Of a stretch of DNA of 9,162 nucleotides, positions 5,356-9,162 are shown in pieces (the stretch's first letter is position 1; every line of letters starts with the position of its first letter). The DNA lies in contig RZYX01000076.1 of NCBI GenBank assembly GCA_009930155.1, positions 1 through 9,162 on the forward strand. Reading direction: 5' to 3'. The stretch is from Clostridia bacterium (GTDB lineage: Bacteria > Bacillota_A > Clostridia > Oscillospirales > Acutalibacteraceae). Made by a program: the position numbers and the translations under genes. The notes beneath the pieces were generated by a model. It was not told where the DNA came from and ran no database searches. It saw nothing but the letters and a program-made list of their open reading frames with translations.

Positions 5356-8300
5356 TTATCTTTCTTTGTCATTCTCTTTTTGTTTTGTATCGGATTCACA
5401 ATTATCCGATTGTTCTGCATCAACGATTTCATGTTCTTTTTTATCCATATTGAGAAGAATATTTAGCTCATCTAACCGACCTGTTTTTTCTTTGATTTCC
5501 ATTTCTTTTGGAAAAGGGCGTTGCACTTCAGCCTTGGCATTTAACATCTGCCTCTTAGTATTTTCAAGTTTTTCAGCAGTAATTTTGAGCCGATTTTGCA
5601 TGCTATCAAGAACATTATCAATTCTAGTGATATTCCCGTGAATATCAGAACCAAGCGATACTCTGTGAGACAAATTGCTTTTTAGGGTTAGTTGATATTC
5701 CCGTTCTACAGCATCAAATTCAAGGTTAATTTTAAATCCACGATACATACCGAGTGGAACAGGATTAGAGTTAGTCATTTCTTTACACGCATTAATAATC
5801 GCTTTACCTGAATGTGATTTTTCAGTAAAAACCTTTTCACCAATTCTCATGGGTGAGAATTTATCTTTTGCATTCAGAGTGTTTTTCTCAAGAGTATCAA
5901 GGTCTTTTTCAAAACCAATTATGCGTTCTTCAAGAGATTTAATTTCTCGTGGAAACACCTTTATAAGCTTATCTTCAAGCGCATATCTCTCACTTAAGTG
6001 GCTCTGCTTTAGAAGCTTTAATTTTGATACCTGAATATCCAAATCCATCTTTTCCTTAATATGAGGGTTTCCTGTTGCTAGCATCTTAATTTCAGCATAA
6101 GACAATGCAGTTTCATCCACATCTTCCGCTGAACGGACAGGAGATTTACTTGTCATAATCTGAGAAATAAAGTTCTGTTTGTTCTCAACAAGCTGATATA
6201 AATAAGCGTCAAAGGTCTGTTCAGTTACATATCTAAAGATCTCAACCTTTTCATTTTCATTGCCTTGTCGGACAATACGGCCACTGCGTTGCTCTAAATC
6301 AGACGGCCTCCACGGGCAATCACAATCATGAAGTGCGATTAGTTTATCTTGCACATTTGTGCCAGCGCCCATCTTTGCAGTTGATCCAAACAAAACCCTT
6401 ACATCACCTTTACGCACTTTTGCGAATAGTTCTTTCTTCTTCGTCTCACTGTTTGCATCATGAATAAACTTTAACTGTTCTGCTGGTATCCCTCTTTCAA
6501 CAAGTTTATCCTTAATATCCTGATAAACAGAAAAAGTTCCATCGCTCTTGGGCGTAGATAAATCACAAAACACAAGTTGTGCTGAACTCTTACCTACACT
6601 TTCTCCCCAAATACGATAGATATTATCAACACAAGCATTAATTTTGCTATTCTCAAAATCAGGTAACATATCATTTATTAGCCTTTGGTCGAGAGCAAGT
6701 TTTCGTCCATCACTTGTAATTTTTAGCATATTATCAACAGAACTATCCACCATCTTATTACGGACACGGTCTGCTCTTTCTGAAAGTTCTGCCACCATTT
6801 CGCACTGTAATCTACTAGGTTTTACAGCAACATTATGGTAAGTGGCCTCTGGAACAGGAAGATTTAACATATCAGCAGTCTGAATATCTGCAACCTCTTT
6901 AAACATACACATAAGCTCCGGTAGATTGTAAAACTTTGCAAATCTTGTCTTTGCTCTATATCCCGTACCTTCTGGTGCAAGCTCAATTGCTGTAACCGTT
7001 TCCCCAAAAGTTGACGCCCACGCATCAAAATTTTGAAGCCCATTTTGCTGTAGTGTATTATACTGCAAATACCGTTGAATCGTATAAAGCTCTACCATTG
7101 AATTTGAAATTGGAGTGCCTGTAGCAAAGATTAAACCACGGCTTCCTGTAAGCTCATCAAGGTATCTTGCTTTCATAAACAAGTCGCTTGATTTCATTGC
7201 TTCTGTCTGTGCTATACCTCCAACATTTCTCATTTTAGTATAAAGATATAGATTCTTATAATAATGACTTTCATCAACGAACACTCTATCTACACCTAAT
7301 TCTTCAAAGGTTACTACATCATCTTTTCTTGATTGGTCATTTAATTTATCCAGTTTCAACCTTATAGATTTCCTTGTTTTCTCTAGCTGTTTCACTGAAA
7401 AATTATCCCCACGGTTGTTTTTTAACTCTGCAATGCCATTCATCGCTTCGTCAAGTTGTCCCTCAAGAGTTGCTCTTTGTCTCTCAATACTCATTGGTAT
7501 TTTTTCAAACTGTGAATGACCAATGATAACCGCATCATATTCTCCGGTTGCAATACGACCACAAAACTTCTTGCGGTTTTTAGTCTCAAAGTCTTTCTTA
7601 GTTGCTACCAAAATATTGGCACTTGGATATAGCTGTAAAAACTCTGATGCCCACTGTTCTGTCAAGTGATTTGGAACAACAAACAGAGATTTATTGCACA
7701 GTCCAAGTCTTTTTGATTCCATTGCAGCAGCTACCATTTCAAAAGTTTTTCCCGCTCCCACACAATGTGCAAGAAGTGTGTTACCACCATACATAATATG
7801 CGCAACTGCATTTACTTGATGGGGTTGTAATGTGATTTCAGGATTGATACCAACAAAAGTAATATGACTTCCATCATACTCACGAGGCCGAATAGAATTA
7901 AACTTATCGTTATATATTCGTATCAAACGCTCTCTGCGCTGTGGGTCTTTCCACACCCAATCTTCAAAATCTGCTTTGATTTGTTCTTGTTTACCTTGTG
8001 CAATTGCAGTTTCTCTTTTATTTAGTATTGCTTTCTTTTTACCGTCAACATCTTCGACATAATCAAAGATACGCACATCTTTTAAGTTAAGGGTTTCTTC
8101 TATAATTTTATAAGCATTGATACGGGAAGTACCATAAGTGTTATATGCCTTTATATTACTTCTATCATAACTTTTACCCTCAATACTCCATTCTGAATTA
8201 AACTGTGAATAGTGAACTTTAATGTTCCATTGAGCGTATCTTGGCGTGTCTAAAAGATCAAACATAAATTCTCTTACTTCTTCAAAAGGAAGCCAGGAAG

Positions 8301-9162
8301 CTCCAAGTCGAACAGATATTTCACTTGCTGTCAAACCTTTAGGCTGCACCTTTTCGAGTGCCTTTACATTTGGTTCAAATAATAAGCTAACCGCAACTGC
8401 CCTTTTTGCACTTTCAAGTTTTTCCCTAACATTGCCTGAAAGGTATTCATCTGCAGTCTGATAAACAGGCACATCTTCTTTACCTTTTGGTGTAGGAATG
8501 CGAAAGATAACTCCTTTAAGATCTGCTTCAATTTCACCTGAATTTTTTCCGGTAAGCTCACACATAAATCTCATATCCACGCAAGCTCTTTCAGCAATCG
8601 ATACCGCCAGCGCCTCACTTGAAATATCTACAGAAGTAACAAGATTATGAGGTTTAATAGTCCTCTTTGAAAACATATCAGCCTTTCGTTCAAGGTTTCC
8701 GCTCTCATCAATTATCTCAAGTGAGCAAAGTAAACAATAACTACTATCACTCGAGAAAGCCGCGTTATTTGCACGGCTGTTAACGAGTCCATATTTCTTT
8801 GTAAACAAATCATAAAACTCATTTAATCGTTCTTGTTCAAATATTATTTCTGTTTCAGGATAGTCATTAGTCTGCTTTTCAATAAGAATACGGACACAAT
8901 CTCGTAGTTCAATTAGTCCCTTAATACGACTCATAGAAGTTGCTGAGGCTTCTATAGGAAACATACAGCTATTCTCTCTAAAATATATTGAACCATCAAC
9001 TAAGGTATAAGAAAAGTTTCGAACCGTTGGATCTGCTGGAATATAACTATTGTCGTCTTCTGTCAATACACTCATTTCATACTCCGTAATTTTTGCATGG
9101 ATGTTTGGTATAACATCAGAAAGCATTGTTTCAAGGTCTTGTCCGTCATAATGTATACAAGC
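5356..9162 (-). CDS. Large SNF2-type DEAD/DEAH helicase of conjugative elements, N-terminus outside the window
   Basis: The C-terminal 1268 residues of the giant SNF2-like helicase carried by Tn1549-type elements. Numbering from the internal Met at 9126: a family-typical lead-in (IPNIHAKITEYEM, IPADPTVRNFSYTLVDG, to about 400); motif I GAGKT 457-461 within LLAHCVGAGKTFEM; motif II DESH 618-621; motif III ATGTPISN 668-675; then a second RecA-like lobe with FGSTAKMGAGTN and motif VI QRSGRIVRQG 946-955. Residues about 1030-1085 form a probable coiled coil; the tail is charged. The ATP and helicase motifs are intact, so it should be an active ATPase, probably translocating on DNA. The frame stays open from 9126 to the window edge (ACIHYDGQDLET), with no ribosome binding site at 9126, so this is not the true start. 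Full-length relatives exceed 2000 aa, often with an adenine-methylase-like region further N-terminal. Cellular role is not established. Confidence 0.93.
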   Translation of the reverse strand, partial: ACIHYDGQDLETMLSDVIPNIHAKITEYEMSVLTEDDNSYIPADPTVRNFSYTLVDGSIYFRENSCMFPIEASATSMSRIKGLIELRDCVRILIEKQTNDYPETEIIFEQERLNEFYDLFTKKYGLVNSRANNAAFSSDSSYCLLCSLEIIDESGNLERKADMFSKRTIKPHNLVTSVDISSEALAVSIAERACVDMRFMCELTGKNSGEIEADLKGVIFRIPTPKGKEDVPVYQTADEYLSGNVREKLESAKRAVAVSLLFEPNVKALEKVQPKGLTASEISVRLGASWLPFEEVREFMFDLLDTPRYAQWNIKVHYSQFNSEWSIEGKSYDRSNIKAYNTYGTSRINAYKIIEETLNLKDVRIFDYVEDVDGKKKAILNKRETAIAQGKQEQIKADFEDWVWKDPQRRERLIRIYNDKFNSIRPREYDGSHITFVGINPEITLQPHQVNAVAHIMYGGNTLLAHCVGAGKTFEMVAAAMESKRLGLCNKSLFVVPNHLTEQWASEFLQLYPSANILVATKKDFETKNRKKFCGRIATGEYDAVIIGHSQFEKIPMSIERQRATLEGQLDEAMNGIAELKNNRGDNFSVKQLEKTRKSIRLKLDKLNDQSRKDDVVTFEELGVDRVFVDESHYYKNLYLYTKMRNVGGIAQTEAMKSSDLFMKARYLDELTGSRGLIFATGTPISNSMVELYTIQRYLQYNTLQQNGLQNFDAWASTFGETVTAIELAPEGTGYRAKTRFAKFYNLPELMCMFKEVADIQTADMLNLPVPEATYHNVAVKPSRLQCEMVAELSERADRVRNKMVDSSVDNMLKITSDGRKLALDQRLINDMLPDFENSKINACVDNIYRIWGESVGKSSAQLVFCDLSTPKSDGTFSVYQDIKDKLVERGIPAEQLKFIHDANSETKKKELFAKVRKGDVRVLFGSTAKMGAGTNVQDKLIALHDCDCPWRPSDLEQRSGRIVRQGNENEKVEIFRYVTEQTFDAYLYQLVENKQNFISQIMTSKSPVRSAEDVDETALSYAEIKMLATGNPHIKEKMDLDIQVSKLKLLKQSHLSERYALEDKLIKVFPREIKSLEERIIGFEKDLDTLEKNTLNAKDKFSPMRIGEKVFTEKSHSGKAIINACKEMTNSNPVPLGMYRGFKINLEFDAVEREYQLTLKSNLSHRVSLGSDIHGNITRIDNVLDSMQNRLKITAEKLENTKRQMLNAKAEVQRPFPKEMEIKEKTGRLDELNILLNMDKKEHEIVDAEQSDNCESDTKQKENDKER

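Noticed and set aside
1..9162. CRISPR array, tRNA, insertion sequence or integrase/attachment site
   Set aside because: No regularly spaced repeats, cloverleaf-like sequence, transposase or recombinase motifs were seen on either strand.

Overview
The window is the mobilisation and DNA-processing section of an integrative and conjugative element of the broad Tn1549/CTn type found in low-GC Firmicutes (Clostridia-like hosts). The assignment rests on the set of protein families, all recognised by eye: a VirD4/TcpA-type coupling ATPase, a DUF3801 (PcfB-family) protein, a MOBP-type relaxase with its MobC-like accessory protein, a DUF3846 protein and a very large SNF2-type helicase. The DNA is AT-rich, with purine-rich Shine-Dalgarno sites and short or overlapping gene junctions. 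No rRNA, tRNA, CRISPR array, insertion sequence, integrase or attachment site was seen, so the ends of the element lie outside the window.

Every supported gene is on the minus strand, so transcription runs from high to low coordinates. In that order: 9162-5356 holds the C-terminal 1268 residues of the SNF2 helicase, open at its 5' end. A probable terminator hairpin follows at 5221-5248. DUF3846 (5159-4683) and a small acidic cysteine-rich protein (4667-4407) form a two-gene unit. Positions 4154-4406 are non-coding and contain a GC-rich hairpin and a perfect 8-bp inverted repeat, the best candidate for oriT. MobC (4153-3827), relaxase (3822-2422) and DUF3801 (2447-1638) are packed head to tail. 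After a 258-bp gap come a 67-aa protein (1379-1176) and the VirD4-like coupling protein (1189 to the window edge, cut before its Walker B motif).

Working model (family knowledge plus inference): MobC and the relaxase assemble on the hairpin-rich oriT next to their genes, and the relaxase nicks one strand. The DUF3801 protein probably helps connect the relaxosome to the coupling ATPase, which would drive the DNA-protein complex into a type IV secretion channel encoded beyond position 1. The role of the SNF2 helicase in these elements is not established. DUF3846 and the cysteine-rich protein are accessory genes of unknown function.

The window looks like a conjugation module built from known families. 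The parts least explained by known biology are the cysteine-rich protein, the precise oriT architecture, the 67-aa protein coupled to VirD4, and the helicase. Three starts were moved to internal ATGs with better ribosome binding sites (relaxase, DUF3801, DUF3846), and the helicase is treated as 5'-truncated by the window.
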